Positions 7,670 to 16,393 are shown, counted from the stretch's first letter. The stretch is 64,000 nt of DNA from Owenweeksia hongkongensis DSM 17368 (GCA_945865885.1 CAMBEZ010000001.1:145112-209111), one strand, 5' to 3'. Program-made: numbers and translations. Notes: a model not told the origin generated them from the sequence alone.

Positions 7670-8758
7670 GTGGCCTCTGAACCTACCCCTCGCTGGACCT
7701 TTATTCTGCGGAGCTTTCTCCGGCTGTCCTTGGCATTGACGCTCCTGGTTATTCTTGCCGGCAGCGTAGTTCGGATGACCGGATCCGGCATGGGTTGCCC
7801 AGACTGGCCCCGCTGTTTTGGCCAAACCATACCGCCCACCCGAATGGATCAGGTGCTTTGGAACCCCCTTCAGGCGTATGCAGAAGGGCAGATGGTCATC
7901 TACCAGGACACTCTGTGGACGGCAAACGGTACGGCCCAACCGCAGCCCGTATTCAACCGCGCCCAATGGTCCGCGTACACCAAGCACAACTACGCCACGT
8001 TTGTGCCCGCACACACCTGGATTGAATTCATCAACAGGCTCCTCGGTGCGGCACTCGGCATCCCGGTATTTTTGGCTTTCGTTTGGTCCATTTCCCGTTT
8101 TCGAGCGCACCGGAAGTGGGTTGCTGCTTTGGGACTGGGCCTGGTACTGCTTCTCTTTGAAGCGTGGCTGGGCAAGGTGGTGGTGGATGGCAACCTGGTC
8201 CCGCACCACATTACGTACCACTTGTTGGGCGCCTTTGGTTTGCTGGCCGTTTTTACCGCCGTGAACCGAAGCGTTTCCACGGAGGCAGAAGCCCATTCGT
8301 GGTTCTTTGAAGAGCAGGCGCGCAGCAAGCAAACCGAGTCTGCGGGCAAATGGCTGGCGCTATTTGCGGCGCTTCTGCTGGTGCAGATTAGCACCGGAGC
8401 ATTGGTTCGCGAGTCTGTGGACGGATTGCGCGCAACCACGGGAACGGCCCTTTCCAGCCAATTGACTTCCTTGGTGTACGTGCACCGAACCTATTCCTTG
8501 CTCCTGGTAGGATTGACGTTTTACCTGTTGCGCAAAACCGACGGCTTGGCCGGTATTCGTGCGCGTGTTGGTCTGATGACCGGATTGGCCTTGGCGGAAA
8601 CTGCCTTGGGAGCGGTTCTGTACTACTTCAACATTCCGCAGAGTCTGCAGCCCTTGCATTTGCTCTTCTCTGCTTTTCTCTTCGTCTTGGCGGTGGACGC
8701 CGCGGTGCTGGCATTTCTGCAAGTGCGTTCGCACAAGCGCCTGTCTGCCGGTGCGTGA
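7670..8758 (+). CDS. ctaA: Heme A synthase (COX15/CtaA family)
   Basis: A membrane monooxygenase that converts heme O to heme A for aa3-type cytochrome oxidase. The 362-residue product has about eight membrane helices. Family motifs are visible: GSVVRMTGSGMGCPDWPRC at the N-terminus, HTWIEFINRLLG and VPHHITYHLLG with heme-ligand histidines, and VYVHRTYSLLL and LQPLHLLF in the second half. The open frame extends 218 codons upstream, antisense to the EamA gene, which is not credible as coding. The GTG at 7670 starts next to the -7 element and gives a sensible N-terminus. The gene stands alone, without ctaB beside it. Confidence 0.9.
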   Translation: MASEPTPRWTFILRSFLRLSLALTLLVILAGSVVRMTGSGMGCPDWPRCFGQTIPPTRMDQVLWNPLQAYAEGQMVIYQDTLWTANGTAQPQPVFNRAQWSAYTKHNYATFVPAHTWIEFINRLLGAALGIPVFLAFVWSISRFRAHRKWVAALGLGLVLLLFEAWLGKVVVDGNLVPHHITYHLLGAFGLLAVFTAVNRSVSTEAEAHSWFFEEQARSKQTESAGKWLALFAALLLVQISTGALVRESVDGLRATTGTALSSQLTSLVYVHRTYSLLLVGLTFYLLRKTDGLAGIRARVGLMTGLALAETALGAVLYYFNIPQSLQPLHLLFSAFLFVLAVDAAVLAFLQVRSHKRLSAGA

Positions 8759-8800
8759 AGAGCGGAATTCCGTCCTACTTCACCTGATCATTTCACCCCT

Positions 8801-9409
8801 TTATTTCCCAACCTTCCAGCGCGCCGTCTCCATCAAACGGATGACTTCCGCTTGCAGGAATGCGTTTACAGGCGCTAGAGAATCTGCATTGGGTTTGGCC
8901 AGTACGTAAACGGACCCGCGCAGGAAATGGTTGGCGCTGTCCGTAATGAAAAATTGACACGGCGTAGCCGTATTGCCCTGAAATTGGTACAAAATACCGT
9001 GTACCCGGCGCTCGGGATCCGAATACAGTTTCTCCTTGATTCCTTGGGCTACCACATCGTGTTTGAAGGCCAACTGGTGTGCGTCGTCCAACAATTTGGG
9101 CAGTTGATCACCCACGGCAACGTAACTCAACTGTATTTCAGCACCTAATTTTGGGAACGACACGGTTCCCCATCCTTTTGCGGCATTCACCGTTTTCCAA
9201 ACGGCGGATTTATTTGTGCGAAAATCTACCCGAAATCCGTCGTGCGCTTCAAAAGCAACGGAGGCGGTGTCCGGGAGTTTGATTTCAAAATATCCTTTTG
9301 GCTTGGGCAAATCGGCGGCAGACGGCCGAACCGAAGACCACCAAAAGAACAATCCCCCGACGGTTACTGCGCCCACAATCAACGCCAGACGCGCCTTCCT
9401 ATTCATCAT
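8801..9409 (-). CDS. gldD: Gliding motility protein GldD
   Basis: A component required for gliding and type IX secretion in Flavobacterium johnsoniae. The 202-residue product shows the family pattern: PKPKGYFEIKLP near the N-terminus, then SFPKLGAEIQLSYVAV, GILYQFQGNTATPCQFFITD, HFLRGSVYV and RLMETARWK. It overlaps the end of gldE by 11 nt and closes the mutY-ssb-gldE-gldD cluster. GldD is normally described as a lipoprotein, but no cysteine occurs in the N-terminal 40 residues. The hydrophobic segment at about residues 8-24 would therefore act as an uncleaved anchor. Confidence 0.92.
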   Translation of the reverse strand: MMNRKARLALIVGAVTVGGLFFWWSSVRPSAADLPKPKGYFEIKLPDTASVAFEAHDGFRVDFRTNKSAVWKTVNAAKGWGTVSFPKLGAEIQLSYVAVGDQLPKLLDDAHQLAFKHDVVAQGIKEKLYSDPERRVHGILYQFQGNTATPCQFFITDSANHFLRGSVYVLAKPNADSLAPVNAFLQAEVIRLMETARWKVGK

Positions 9410-10685
9410 CTCGGTCCAATTCTACTTTAACGCGCACAATCCGTCGTTTGTCCACGGCCTCCACGGTTAGGATTAGGCCGCCTACTTGAGCCTGGTATCC
9501 CTTTGTGGGCAGGTGTCCGGTGGCATTCTGCAGCAACAAACCCGCTAAGGATTCTGCCTCACCCCGCCAATCGTCCAATCGGTCCGACGGCAGCCCCAAG
9601 ACGCGAACCACGTCGTTCAGGGGTGTTCTCCCTTCAAAAACAACGGTTCGCTCATCCAAACGCGAATAGGGAAATTCCTCCTCATCAAATTCATCCGAAA
9701 TCTCGCCGATGATTTCTTCCATCACGTCCTCCAGCGTAACCAAACCAGACGTTCCTCCGTATTCGTCCACCACCAAGGCCATGTGCATTTTCTTGGTCTG
9801 AAATTCGCGCAACAAGTCGTCGATTTTCATGCCCTCCGGAACAAAAAGTATCTTGCGCACCAAGCTCCGCCAAGCAAAATCGCTTTCAGCACCCAAATAA
9901 GGCAATAAATCTTTGGTGTGCAGGATGCCCACTATTTCGTCCAGGGATTTGCCTTGAACGGGAAAACGAGAATAGCCATGGTCCACAACAGCCTGTAAGA
10001 CCTCCGAAAAGGTCCATTCTGCGCGAACCACCACCATGTTGCCGCGTTGGGCCATGATTTGGTTGGCGGACACCCCCCCGAAGCGAACAATGCCTCGGAG
10101 CCATTGGTTTTCCTGTGTTTGTTCATTTCCGGACGTCGTAATGTCCAAGGCGTTTTCCAGGTCGTCCACGGAAAGGGTTCCATTTTTCTTGGCTTCACCA
10201 AACCACTGGCCGGTAGCCATCAACGGAGTAGTCACTGGCGTGAGTGCCGCAAACAGGGCACTCAAGGGAGCCACCATGCGCCGGGCGGTAGCCAGAGGAT
10301 GGGCAGACCCAATACTTTTAGGCAAAATTTCCCCAAACGTTAAAATCAAGGCTGTTACGCCAACGATCTCCAAAAGCCCGACGGTCCACGCGTCCAAGTG
10401 GGGTGATGCAAAATTTTGCAACAACCAGGTTGACAAAAGGGCCAAAGACAAATTGAACGAATTGTTCAGCACCAAGAGGGTTGCCAACAACTTTTCCGGG
10501 TGATTCAACAGGATGTGAATTCGCTGATCGTCTGCACGCATGCTTTCGCGAACGTTGTTGCGCATCCTTGGATCCAAAGAAAAGAAAGCAACCTCACTTG
10601 CTGAGGCAAAGGCAGAGCCAATTAAAAGAATGCCGAGTGCGATTAGGCCAACGAGCAGCGGAAGCGGGGAAGGGTCAGGGTCCAA
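9399..10685 (-). CDS. gldE: Gliding motility-associated protein GldE (CNNM/CBS family)
   Basis: A membrane protein of the CorC/HlyC group linked to gldD; in F. johnsoniae extra GldE can suppress some gldD defects. The 428-residue product has four N-terminal membrane segments (CNNM domain). Then come SVDDLENALDIT, a GldE-type connector, two CBS domains (residues about 200-330) and a C-terminal transporter-associated domain (about 345-425). It begins 27 nt after the ssb stop. A paralogue of the same architecture is encoded at 38884-40122. Confidence 0.92.
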   Translation of the reverse strand: MDPDPSPLPLLVGLIALGILLIGSAFASASEVAFFSLDPRMRNNVRESMRADDQRIHILLNHPEKLLATLLVLNNSFNLSLALLSTWLLQNFASPHLDAWTVGLLEIVGVTALILTFGEILPKSIGSAHPLATARRMVAPLSALFAALTPVTTPLMATGQWFGEAKKNGTLSVDDLENALDITTSGNEQTQENQWLRGIVRFGGVSANQIMAQRGNMVVVRAEWTFSEVLQAVVDHGYSRFPVQGKSLDEIVGILHTKDLLPYLGAESDFAWRSLVRKILFVPEGMKIDDLLREFQTKKMHMALVVDEYGGTSGLVTLEDVMEEIIGEISDEFDEEEFPYSRLDERTVVFEGRTPLNDVVRVLGLPSDRLDDWRGEAESLAGLLLQNATGHLPTKGYQAQVGGLILTVEAVDKRRIVRVKVELDRDDE

Positions 10686-10712
10686 GGTTGGGGTATAGGT
10701 TCACACAAGCGA

Positions 10713-11120
10713 TCAGCCCAATTCGTCTGCACTTTCGTCTTGATGTCCGTACGGACGGTCTTGACGATCTTGCTGACGCATGGGGTTTTGGCCAAGCATG
10801 GTCATGCTGTCCGCTGCAATTTCAACGGAATAACGTGTTTGGCCGGAATCGTCGGTCCATTGGCGTGAACGGATCTTCCCTTCAATAAATACTTTATCAC
10901 CTTTGTGCAAATGTCGTTCGCAAATTTCGCCCAGACGCGGACTGCGCACTACAATTGTATGCCATTCCGTAGATTCTTTGCGCTCTCCCTCGCGGTTGGT
11001 GTGCGACTCAGTTGTTGCCAAGGGAAAGCGAACGAGCATGCCGCCGTTTTCGAAATTTCGAACCTCCGGGTCCTTGCCCAAATTCCCAATGAGCATGACT
11101 TTATTTAGGGTACCGGCCAT
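10713..11120 (-). CDS. ssb: Single-stranded DNA-binding protein
   Basis: Binds single-stranded DNA during replication and repair. The 135-residue product starts MAGTLNKVMLIGNLGKDPEV and keeps the OB fold (WHTIVVRSPRLGEICERHL, GDKVFIEGKIRSRQWTDDSG). The C-terminal tail ends ESADELG rather than the usual DDDIPF-type acidic tip, so the partner-binding tail is degenerate. The ATG 29 codons inside the open frame was chosen; the upstream part overlaps mutY. It lies 4 nt after the mutY stop, as in other Flavobacteriales. Confidence 0.95.
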   Translation of the reverse strand: MAGTLNKVMLIGNLGKDPEVRNFENGGMLVRFPLATTESHTNREGERKESTEWHTIVVRSPRLGEICERHLHKGDKVFIEGKIRSRQWTDDSGQTRYSVEIAADSMTMLGQNPMRQQDRQDRPYGHQDESADELG

Positions 11121-11124
11121 TGTA

Positions 11125-12165
11125 TTAGAATAGCAAATAAGTTGAATTGTCAAAATCAAAGGTACTATTTTTTTTAAGCCAACGACCCACGGGCACGGGC
11201 CAAGCATGGTCTTCCCAATTATCTAGAGCGACCCACTCAAATCCTTTCGTTTGGCAGGTTAATTCACGTGCGTCCAGGTGGTGAAAGTGAATCCACAACC
11301 GGCGGTGACTCAGCCGGTGTTCTACCGGTTTGCCGGCACTCCCTGCTTCGATTTCAACCTCCGCTTTACCCAAGTCGCTCGGTTGCGGCAGGTCCATTAA
11401 TCCCGGCCAAATGCCGGTAATGGGTCTTTTTCCGCAAAGAAATTGGCCATCGCGCACCACGAACAGGCGGTGCCAATGTTCTTCAAGAACTTTTGTTTTA
11501 CTCAATTTTACCGGGAGCAGTTCCGCTTTGTCCGGTTGAAATGCCACGGCACAGTCTGCGGCAATGGGGCATTCTCCGCACTTGGGTTGCTTGGGAGAAC
11601 AAACCAAACTGCCCAATTCCATGAGCGCTTGGGTGTGATCGCCGCAATCGCCGGCCGGCAGGAGCGATTCCGCCAAGCCCCAGAGGGCTTTTTGCCCTTC
11701 CGGTTGGTCTACAGCGGTCTCAATTCCAGCCCACCGGCTCAGAAGACGGTAAACGTTTCCATCCACAGCGGCTGCGCGGGTTCCAAAGGCAATGGAGGCA
11801 ATGGCTCCGGCGGTGTAGGGCCCGACTCCCGGCAAAGCGCGCCAATCGGCAACCTCGGTTTTCCATTGTCCGTTCCATTCGTTCGCCACGATTTTTGCGG
11901 CAGCGTGTAAGTTTCTAGCGCGAGCGTAGTAACCCAAACCTTGCCAAACCTGCAGCAAGTTTTCCAGTTGAGCAGTGGCCAAAACTTCAACCGTGGGAAA
12001 TCGTTCCACAAATCGTAGAAAATAGGGAGTACCTTGTTCCACTCGGGTTTGCTGGAGCAGAACCTCGCTCAACCAAATGGCATAGGGATTGCGGTGTTCT
12101 CGCCAAGGGAGCTCACGTTTGTGCACTTGGTACCAGCGAACCAACCGATGCGAGAAGTCTGTCAT
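11125..12165 (-). CDS. mutY: A/G-specific adenine glycosylase
   Basis: Removes adenine mispaired with 8-oxoguanine in base excision repair. In the 346-residue product the catalytic glutamate lies in SEVLLQQTRVEQ (E34). The helix-hairpin-helix reads LPGVGPYTAGAI, and the catalytic aspartate is in VDGNVYRLLSR (D135). The 4Fe-4S cluster ligands are C189, C196, C199 and C205 with 6-2-5 spacing. A NUDIX-like 8-oxoguanine recognition domain follows (about 220-335). It heads the ssb-gldE-gldD run and is divergent from the HU gene. Confidence 0.96.
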   Translation of the reverse strand: MTDFSHRLVRWYQVHKRELPWREHRNPYAIWLSEVLLQQTRVEQGTPYFLRFVERFPTVEVLATAQLENLLQVWQGLGYYARARNLHAAAKIVANEWNGQWKTEVADWRALPGVGPYTAGAIASIAFGTRAAAVDGNVYRLLSRWAGIETAVDQPEGQKALWGLAESLLPAGDCGDHTQALMELGSLVCSPKQPKCGECPIAADCAVAFQPDKAELLPVKLSKTKVLEEHWHRLFVVRDGQFLCGKRPITGIWPGLMDLPQPSDLGKAEVEIEAGSAGKPVEHRLSHRRLWIHFHHLDARELTCQTKGFEWVALDNWEDHAWPVPVGRWLKKNSTFDFDNSTYLLF

Positions 12166-12175
12166 GCAAAAAGGC

Positions 12176-12206
12176 TTGTTAAATCAGGGTTTACTTCGTA
12201 TCTTTG
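12176..12206 (+). promoter_or_regulatory. Promoter of the HU-TPR-rng operon
   Basis: A TTG at 12176-12178, a 20-nt spacer and TATCTTTG at 12199-12206 match the Bacteroidota -33/-7 consensus. The start codon is 57 nt further on, so this gene has a real leader, unlike several others in the window. Confidence 0.75.
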
Positions 12207-12263
12207 CGCCCTCAAAATTAGCTATCTACAACTCTATTTTCAACTCTTTTAAATCGATCCAAA

Positions 12264-12557
12264 ATGACCAAAGCCGACATTGTCAACCGCGTTGCTGAGA
12301 AGACTGGTATGGAAAAAGCCGACGTCCAGGCCGTTGTAGAAGGAATGATGCGCGAAGTTAAAGCGAGCATGGAAGCCGGTGACAACGTTTATTTGCGCGG
12401 CTTCGGAAGCTTTATTTTGAAAAAGCGCGCCAAGAAAACGGGCCGGAACATCTCCAAGAACACCACCTTGGTGATTCCTGCCCACTACATTCCGGCATTT
12501 AAGCCTGCAAAAACGTTTGCAGACTCCGTTAAAACCAACGTAGCCGTTCAGGAGTAA
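12264..12557 (+). CDS. hup: HU-family DNA-binding protein
   Basis: A small nucleoid protein that bends DNA as a dimer. The 97-residue product starts MTKADIVNRVAEKTGMEKAD and contains the HU arm signature GFGSFILKKRAKKTGRNI. The 2-residue spaced PAHYIPAFKPAK segment follows. A strong promoter of the consensus type precedes it. The next gene begins 21 nt downstream, so it is likely the first gene of an operon that continues to RNase G. Confidence 0.96.
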   Translation: MTKADIVNRVAEKTGMEKADVQAVVEGMMREVKASMEAGDNVYLRGFGSFILKKRAKKTGRNISKNTTLVIPAHYIPAFKPAKTFADSVKTNVAVQE

Positions 12558-12578
12558 TCCGGAACAAACCCTTTGCCG

Positions 12579-13070
12579 ATGACTCCTTCGCGTTCCAAAC
12601 TCTTGCTAAGCATAGCTGCAGCCCTTGTGGTCTCAGCTTCCTTGGTGTGGTTGGTAGGGAGGTCGCCATCGGCAGCGCCGCAGGCAGAAGAAGCCGCGCT
12701 TTCTCCCTTGGACACCAAGGTGCAAAAAGCGGTCGAATTGATCCAGGGAGGTTCGGAAAACCCCATGGAGGCCATCATGTTGCTGCGCGAAGTCGTCCAG
12801 GAAGATTCCAACCACCGCGACGCCCACTTCTGGTTGGGTGAATTTTCGGTGCAGTCGGGTCAAATGGACAAAGCGGTGGAACGCTTTCGCCGTGTTGTGT
12901 CCCTGGATCCTGCTTTTGCACCCGGGGTAGAGAAATTGGCCACAGTTTACTTGCAGCTGGGGCAGGCCGACAGTGCTGATGCCGTGGTGCATCGGTTCTT
13001 GGACCGTTATCCGCAAGCAGAGGGAGCAGATCGTGTGAAAGCGTTGCACACGGAACATCCCCCAAAATAA
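12579..13070 (+). CDS. Membrane-anchored TPR protein
   Basis: The product is 163 residues. An N-terminal hydrophobic helix (LLLSIAAALVVSASLVWLVG) is probably an uncleaved anchor. Two or three tetratricopeptide repeats follow (AIMLLREVVQEDSNHRDAHF, MDKAVERFRRVVSLDPAFAP, QADSADAVVHRFLDRYPQAE). The repeats suggest a scaffold role on the periplasmic side. The open frame begins two codons earlier at a TTG; I prefer the ATG at 12579. It is placed between HU and the ribosomal-type mini-gene plus RNase G, a neighbourhood I recall from other Flavobacteriales. Confidence 0.85.
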   Translation: MTPSRSKLLLSIAAALVVSASLVWLVGRSPSAAPQAEEAALSPLDTKVQKAVELIQGGSENPMEAIMLLREVVQEDSNHRDAHFWLGEFSVQSGQMDKAVERFRRVVSLDPAFAPGVEKLATVYLQLGQADSADAVVHRFLDRYPQAEGADRVKALHTEHPPK

Positions 13071-13088
13071 CCTTTAAACGACTTAGCT

Positions 13089-13178
13089 ATGCCAAGCGGA
13101 AAGAAAAGAAAGCGCCACAAGATGGCCACTCACAAGCGTAAAAAGCGTCTTCGCAAGAACCGCCACAAAAAGCGCTAA
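13089..13178 (+). CDS. Mini ribosomal-type protein (bS22/mS38, AURKAIP1/COX24-like), 29 residues
   Basis: A tiny open frame encodes 29 residues, of which 20 are lysine, arginine or histidine. It begins MPSGKKRKRHKMATH and ends NRHKKR. The pattern KKRKRHKMATHKRKKRLRK resembles mycobacterial bS22 and the C-terminal tail of the mitochondrial ribosomal protein mS38 (the COX24_C type motif). It sits 18 nt after the TPR gene, and its TAA directly touches the ATG of RNase G. A role as a small ribosomal protein is inferred from composition and pattern only. Confidence 0.75.
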   Translation: MPSGKKRKRHKMATHKRKKRLRKNRHKKR

Positions 13179-14705
13179 ATGCTGATGCGTACCGAACTCG
13201 TCATTCAAACCAGCGGATCGGACGCAGAATTGGCTCTTCTTCAGGATGGTCGTCTTGTGGAACTTGTCGCCGAAAAAGGGGACGATCGTTTCTCTGTGGG
13301 CGACATCTACTTGGGCCGCGTAAAGAAAGTAGCACCCGGACTCAATGCAGCGTTCGTGGATGTAGGGCACGCAAAAGATGCCTTCCTCCACTACCACGAC
13401 TTGGGTCCCCAATTGGCTTCTTGGCAGCATTTCACCAAAAAGGTGTTGTTGGGCAAGCAGCCGGCCACGATTTCCGATTTCCAGCTTCAGGCAGAAATTG
13501 AGAAAGAAGGCGCTATGGACGAAGCGGTTAAAGTAGGACAAGACATCCTGGTACAGATCATCAAAGAACCGATTTCCACCAAGGGACCCCGAATCACTTC
13601 GGAAATTTCTTTAGCGGGTAGGTTTATGGTGTTGGTACCCTTTTCGGACCGTGTATCGGTTTCGCAAAAGATTCGGGAACGAAAAGAAAAAGAGCGACTG
13701 CGTCGGCTCGCGGACAGCATTCGGCCCAAGGGATTTGGGTTGATTGTACGTACTGTAGCGGAAAACAAAACCGAAGTTGAACTGACTGCGGATTTGGAAG
13801 GCCTCATGGCCAAATGGAAATCATTGCACCGGCAACTGCGCCAGGCCAAATCTGGTCAGCGCGTGGTTCAGGAAATGGATCGGGCGTCGGCATTTTTGCG
13901 CGACGTCTTCAATGAATCGTTTACCAAAATCCACGTGGACAACGAGGATTGGGCGAGCGAGGTAAAGCAATACTTGCAGGAAATCGCTCCGGACAAAGCG
14001 GACATGGTGAAGTTGTACTCCGGTACGGCGCCCATTTTCCAGCACTTCAACGTGGACCGGCAAGTAAAAACATCGTTTGGCCGTACGGTAACCTTGCAAA
14101 AGGGAGCGTACCTCATCATCGAGCACACGGAGGCGTTGCACGTCATTGACGTCAACAGCGGCAACCGGGGCGCGGTAGGAGAAAGCCAGGAAGAGGGTGC
14201 CTTAGCCGTCAATTTATTGGCTGCGGAAGAGGTTGCTCGTCAGTTGCGCTTGCGAGACATGGGCGGAATTATCGTGGTGGACTTCATTGATTTGCACTCA
14301 AACGAGCACCGTCGTGCACTGTACGACAAGGTGACGGAAGTGATGTCCCAAGACCGGGCAAAGCATAAAATTTTGCCACCGTCTAAGTTTGGTCTGGTGG
14401 AAATTACCCGCCAGCGGGTGCGTCCGGAAAAGGCGATTGAAACCCAAGAAGAAAACCCAGACATATTGGTGGATGCACCCATTGTCTTGGTGGAAAAATT
14501 GGAGCAGGAGTTTGCTTCGTTGGTTCAGCGGAAAAAGAAGGACGGTAAGAACTGGGCACTCCACGTGCATCCGTTCCTGCATGCCTACTTGACCAAAGGG
14601 CTGTTTTGGAGCAGCATACTTCATCAGTGGCAGCGCAAGTACAAAGGCAAAATGGACGTAATTCCCCGTGATTCTTTCAAAATGCTGGAGTTCAAGTTCC
14701 AATAG
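13179..14705 (+). CDS. rng: Ribonuclease G/E family
   Basis: An endoribonuclease that matures rRNA and starts mRNA decay. The 508-residue product has an N-terminal S1 domain (residues about 35-130, VGDIYLGRVKKVAPGLNAAF). The catalytic DNase I-like region includes HVIDVNSGNRG and GGIIVVDFIDL, whose aspartates bind magnesium. The zinc-link cysteine pair of RNase E (CPxC) is not seen. At about 500 residues it is RNase G-sized, without the RNase E scaffold tail. Translation starts at 13179 or the ATG at 13185; both fall immediately after the mini-gene stop. Confidence 0.94.
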   Translation: MLMRTELVIQTSGSDAELALLQDGRLVELVAEKGDDRFSVGDIYLGRVKKVAPGLNAAFVDVGHAKDAFLHYHDLGPQLASWQHFTKKVLLGKQPATISDFQLQAEIEKEGAMDEAVKVGQDILVQIIKEPISTKGPRITSEISLAGRFMVLVPFSDRVSVSQKIRERKEKERLRRLADSIRPKGFGLIVRTVAENKTEVELTADLEGLMAKWKSLHRQLRQAKSGQRVVQEMDRASAFLRDVFNESFTKIHVDNEDWASEVKQYLQEIAPDKADMVKLYSGTAPIFQHFNVDRQVKTSFGRTVTLQKGAYLIIEHTEALHVIDVNSGNRGAVGESQEEGALAVNLLAAEEVARQLRLRDMGGIIVVDFIDLHSNEHRRALYDKVTEVMSQDRAKHKILPPSKFGLVEITRQRVRPEKAIETQEENPDILVDAPIVLVEKLEQEFASLVQRKKKDGKNWALHVHPFLHAYLTKGLFWSSILHQWQRKYKGKMDVIPRDSFKMLEFKFQ

Positions 14706-14770
14706 TACACACTACTTTTTGGTTAGGACAGGGGTTCTTTCCAAGCGTTGTGCAACTTAAGTGTTTAAAA

Positions 14771-14794
14771 GGCGGCCCTTGGGCCGCCTTTTTT
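14771..14794 (+). terminator. Intrinsic terminator after rng
   Basis: The stem GGCGGCCC / GGGCCGCC has a TT loop and is followed by six T. It ends the HU-rng operon, and the recX promoter follows at once. Confidence 0.85.
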
Positions 14795-14795
14795 G

Positions 14796-14803
14796 TTTCT
14801 TTG
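14796..14803 (+). promoter_or_regulatory. Possible -7 element of recX
   Basis: The sequence TTTCTTTG matches TAnnTTTG except at the second base. It ends exactly 4 nt before the in-frame GTG at 14808, the same spacing as several other genes here. Confidence 0.35.
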
Positions 14804-14807
14804 CGGT

Positions 14808-15287
14808 GTGGCTTGGAATTCGAAAAAAGTATTCACCCTGGAAGACGGTAGGACTGCCTTGGAGCGCTACTGCGCCTACCAAGAGCGGTGCCAACGCGAG
14901 GTCCAAACGAAGATTGCTTCTCTGGGTTTCCGGGGTGATGCAGCTGACCAGCTCCTGTTGGATGCTTTTGCCGCGGATTGGGTGAGCGAGGAGCGTTTTG
15001 CGCGGGCCTATGCGCGCGGAAAGTTCCGGTCGTTGGGCTGGGGCAGAATCAAGATTACCCACGGGCTGCGCGCCAAAGGGGTGTCTGCAGCGTGTGTGGC
15101 GCTGGGATTGAGCGAGTTAGACCCGGAGGAATACGAGGCCGCCGCGCGCGCACGGGGAGCTAAGGAATGGGAGGCTGCCAGCGGAGTTCCTGCGGCCCAA
15201 CGCCGCTACAAGGTGGAACAAGCTCTTTACCAGCGCGGATTTGAATCCGAGTGGGCACGCGAGACAGCTCCGGAGCGCGAGGTGTAA
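14808..15287 (+). CDS. recX: Regulatory protein RecX
   Basis: A small protein that binds RecA filaments and modulates recombination. The 159-residue product is made of three-helix repeats typical of RecX: ALERYCAYQERCQREVQTKI, WVSEERFARAYARGKFRSLG, WGRIKITHGLRAKGVS and YKVEQALYQRGFE. The open frame begins at a TTG at 14793 that lies in the T-tract of the preceding terminator. I therefore prefer the GTG at 14808, 4 nt after a -7-like element. No recA is nearby. Confidence 0.82.
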   Translation: MAWNSKKVFTLEDGRTALERYCAYQERCQREVQTKIASLGFRGDAADQLLLDAFAADWVSEERFARAYARGKFRSLGWGRIKITHGLRAKGVSAACVALGLSELDPEEYEAAARARGAKEWEAASGVPAAQRRYKVEQALYQRGFESEWARETAPEREV

Positions 15288-15311
15288 GGAAGCAGTAAAC
15301 GTCCCCGGTGC

Positions 15312-16361
15312 TCAGGCTCGGTTGGGTGAGAAGGAGCCCAAACCGGCACACAGTGCGTCCACGGCGCGGTCTTCTACGTCGTAGTGCGTGACGGCCCTTA
15401 GCCACCGTGCGTCCATGGCGGAAATTCCAATACCCTGTGCGGCCAGATGACTTTGGAGTTGGCGCGCGTCGCAACCGTCGGCCAGGCGAAAGATAACGAT
15501 GTTGGTAGCAACCGGCTTGCATTCCGTCACCCACGGCAGCTGCTTCAAGAAGGACTCGATCTGGGACGCTCTGCGGTGGTCGTCGGACAGGCGTTCCACG
15601 TGGTGATCCAAGGCATACAACGCTGCTGCGGCCAGGTAGCCGGCCTGGCGCATGCCGCCGCCAAAGCGTTTTCGGATGCGCCGGGCTTGCTGAATAAAAT
15701 CGCGGTTGCCCACCAAGACGGAACCCACGGGTGCGCCCAGTCCTTTGCTGAAGCACAGGGAAATGCTGTCGAATAATGAGCCGTAGTCTTCGGGGGATTC
15801 GCGGTCGTGCACCAGGGCATTCCACAAACGAGCACCGTCCAAGTGGAAGGCCAGTTGGTTTTCGCGGGCTACTGCGCCGGCGGCCCGGATTGCCGCCAGG
15901 CCCAGGCAGGTACCGCCGCCCTTGTTGCTGGTGTTTTCCAAGACCACCAATCGGGTGGGTGCGGCGTGAACGTTGTCTTGGGGCTGCAAAGCTCCGCGGA
16001 TGTCTTCCGGCGATACGCGTCCGTAGGCGTCGCCGGCAACCCGTATTTGAACGCCAGAATTGAAGGCAACCCCGCCGCCTTCGTAGTTGTACACGTGGGC
16101 CAGGGGTGAGCAAATCAGTTCGTCCCCCGGACGGGTGTGCACGTTGATGGCGATTTGGTTGGTCATGGTGCCCGACGGACAAAAAAGACCCGCATCCATT
16201 CCAAACCGCTCGGCCGTCTTGGCCTCCAAAAGTTGAACGGTGGGATCGTCGCCCAGGACGTCGTCCCCTACGGGCGCAGCGTTCATGGCGGCCAGCATCT
16301 GGGGCGTGGGACGGGTAACGGTGTCGGACCGAAAGTCGGCCCAAAAAGCAGGAGCATTCAT
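15312..16361 (-). CDS. ltaE: Low-specificity L-threonine aldolase
   Basis: A PLP enzyme that splits L-threonine or allo-threonine into glycine and acetaldehyde. The 349-residue product starts near [13 protein letters not shown], the family N-terminal signature. It contains [13 protein letters not shown], the aspartate in [13 protein letters not shown], and the PLP lysine in [12 protein letters not shown]. The ATG at 16361 was chosen over one six codons upstream because the family begins just before the FRSDTVT block. It converges with recX (24 nt apart) and is divergent from prfB. Confidence 0.94.
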   Translation of the reverse strand: MNAPAFWADFRSDTVTRPTPQMLAAMNAAPVGDDVLGDDPTVQLLEAKTAERFGMDAGLFCPSGTMTNQIAINVHTRPGDELICSPLAHVYNYEGGGVAFNSGVQIRVAGDAYGRVSPEDIRGALQPQDNVHAAPTRLVVLENTSNKGGGTCLGLAAIRAAGAVARENQLAFHLDGARLWNALVHDRESPEDYGSLFDSISLCFSKGLGAPVGSVLVGNRDFIQQARRIRKRFGGGMRQAGYLAAAALYALDHHVERLSDDHRRASQIESFLKQLPWVTECKPVATNIVIFRLADGCDARQLQSHLAAQGIGISAMDARWLRAVTHYDVEDRAVDALCAGLGSFSPNRA

Positions 16362-16371
16362 GACACCAAAG

Positions 16372-16387
16372 TACGGCAAGTGCCGTA
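16372..16387. repeat. Palindrome in the ltaE/prfB divergent gap
   Basis: TACGGCA and TGCCGTA arms are separated by AG, giving a perfect 16-nt inverted repeat. It overlaps the first two bases of the prfB -7 element and lies 10 nt upstream of the ltaE start. Confidence 0.6.
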
Positions 16388-16393
16388 TTTTTG
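16386..16393 (+). promoter_or_regulatory. -7 element of prfB
   Basis: TATTTTTG matches TAnnTTTG and ends 7 nt before the prfB ATG, so the mRNA leader is at most a few bases. Confidence 0.55.

Noticed and set aside
15160..16344. 394-codon minus-strand frame overlapping threonine aldolase in another frame
   Set aside because: Arginine- and glycine-rich shadow translation. The overlapping frame carries a complete PLP enzyme with its lysine.
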